Assembly (NCBI GenBank): GCA_002166865.1
Contig: NHTQ01000002.1
Span: forward strand, 1-64,000
From: Rhodobacteraceae bacterium WFHF2C18
GTDB taxonomy: Bacteria > Pseudomonadota > Alphaproteobacteria > Rhodobacterales > Rhodobacteraceae
DNA length: 64,000 nucleotides
Reading direction: 5' to 3'
Of the stretch, positions 63,617-64,000 are shown in pieces. Position 1 is the stretch's first letter, and each line of letters starts with the position of its first letter. A program made the translations under genes and the position numbers. The notes below the pieces were generated by a model that did not search any database, was not told the DNA's origin, and saw nothing but the letters and a program-made list of their open reading frames with translations.

Positions 63617-64000
63617 TCAGATCCCTGCCGGAATGTTGGTCGGATCGCGCTGCACCTGCTTGGGCGCGGTCAGTTCCTTCCACTTCGACAGGGCCTTGTG
63701 CGCCGAGGGGAAGGCGGGCCGCGGAACGAAACGCCCGCGCCCGGGCTGGGGCTGGCTGTTCTGCCCCCAGGCCCAGATCACCTCGCCGCGGGAAATGGTG
63801 TAGCGCGGCTGTGCGGTTACCTCGAAGCCCTCGAAGACGTTGTAGTCGAGGATGGAGTGGTGGTTCGAGGCGCTGATCGTCTTGGAGATCGCGGGGTCCC
63901 AGACGGTGATGTCGGCATCCGCGCCCTCCACCAGCGCGCCTTTCTTGGGGTAGATGTTGAGGATCTTGGCCACGTTGGTCGAGGTGACGGCGACGAACTC
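63617..64000 (-). CDS. Dihydropyrimidinase/D-hydantoinase, C-terminal end (5' beyond window)
   Basis: The last 127 or so residues of a cyclic amidohydrolase are visible, with the frame open to the window edge. TNVAKILNIYPKKGALVEGADADITVWDP matches the conserved C-terminal turn where these enzymes close the barrel, followed by GEVIWAWGQ and FVPRPAFPSAH. Dihydropyrimidinase opens the ring of dihydrouracil/dihydrothymine. The active-site residues lie outside the window. It precedes the ABC importer on the same strand. Confidence 0.88.
   Translation of the reverse strand, partial: EFVAVTSTNVAKILNIYPKKGALVEGADADITVWDPAISKTISASNHHSILDYNVFEGFEVTAQPRYTISRGEVIWAWGQNSQPQPGRGRFVPRPAFPSAHKALSKWKELTAPKQVQRDPTNIPAGI

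Overview
The window is a high-GC chromosomal segment of an alphaproteobacterium, most likely a member of the Rhodobacterales (Rhodobacteraceae/Roseobacteraceae). The evidence is FnrL beside hemN, a cbb3 oxidase cluster under FNR boxes, a dnaX-ybaB-recR operon, a TrcR/DUF1013 regulator, a COQ9 homologue and the general gene style. No tRNA, rRNA, insertion sequence, integrase, prophage or CRISPR array was seen. One structural RNA, the 4.5S SRP RNA, is present.

Layout. 1-13 kb: the FtsK C-terminal part, LolA, a lytic transglycosylase lipoprotein, an AEC transporter, HspQ, gamma-glutamyltransferase, an anti-sigma/anti-anti-sigma pair, and a plus-strand run of metabolic and repair genes (thiolase, free Met-R-sulfoxide reductase, GFA protein, MDR oxidoreductase, a decayed PPOX gene, homocysteine methyltransferase family, RluA-type pseudouridine synthase). 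13-17 kb: a kinase-like fusion protein and two glycosyltransferases, with a sharp AT-rich patch (about 14.2-15.65 kb) that begins inside one of them. 17-31 kb: aldehyde dehydrogenase, 1-Cys peroxiredoxin, an AstE/AspA-type deacylase, ribosomal protein S21, COQ9, a quinone oxidoreductase, a sialidase-fold protein with a membrane partner, RNase T2, TrcR, an MFS transporter, recR-ybaB-dnaX, and the SRP RNA. 31-38.7 kb: a CpdB-type nucleotidase without signal peptide, NudC, SRPBCC and PHP proteins, an exported protein made of 16 nearly identical 14-residue repeats, prephenate dehydratase, and a membrane cytochrome c with two heme domains.

38.9-44.7 kb is a complete yejABEF-type peptide importer operon. 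44.7-58 kb is a microaerobic respiration block: hemN and fnrL diverge around one FNR box, a universal stress protein and ccoNOQP diverge around two FNR boxes, and ccoGHIS (assembly, copper supply) has its own FNR box. A LysR regulator and a tiny divergent gene sit between ccoNOQP and ccoGHIS. FnrL would coordinate heme synthesis, oxidase structure and oxidase assembly when oxygen falls. 58-64 kb: a D-Ala-D-Ala carboxypeptidase, then a minus-strand ABC importer operon of the NMT1/THI5 type running out of a truncated dihydropyrimidinase/hydantoinase gene, which suggests pyrimidine or hydantoin-type substrates.

The strongest candidates for something undescribed are the 14-residue repeat protein (35567-36325), the kinase fused to a degenerate adenylate-ligase C-terminal lobe (13083-14129), the chimeric glycosyltransferase region, and the duplicated cytochrome with its long Ala/Glu linker.
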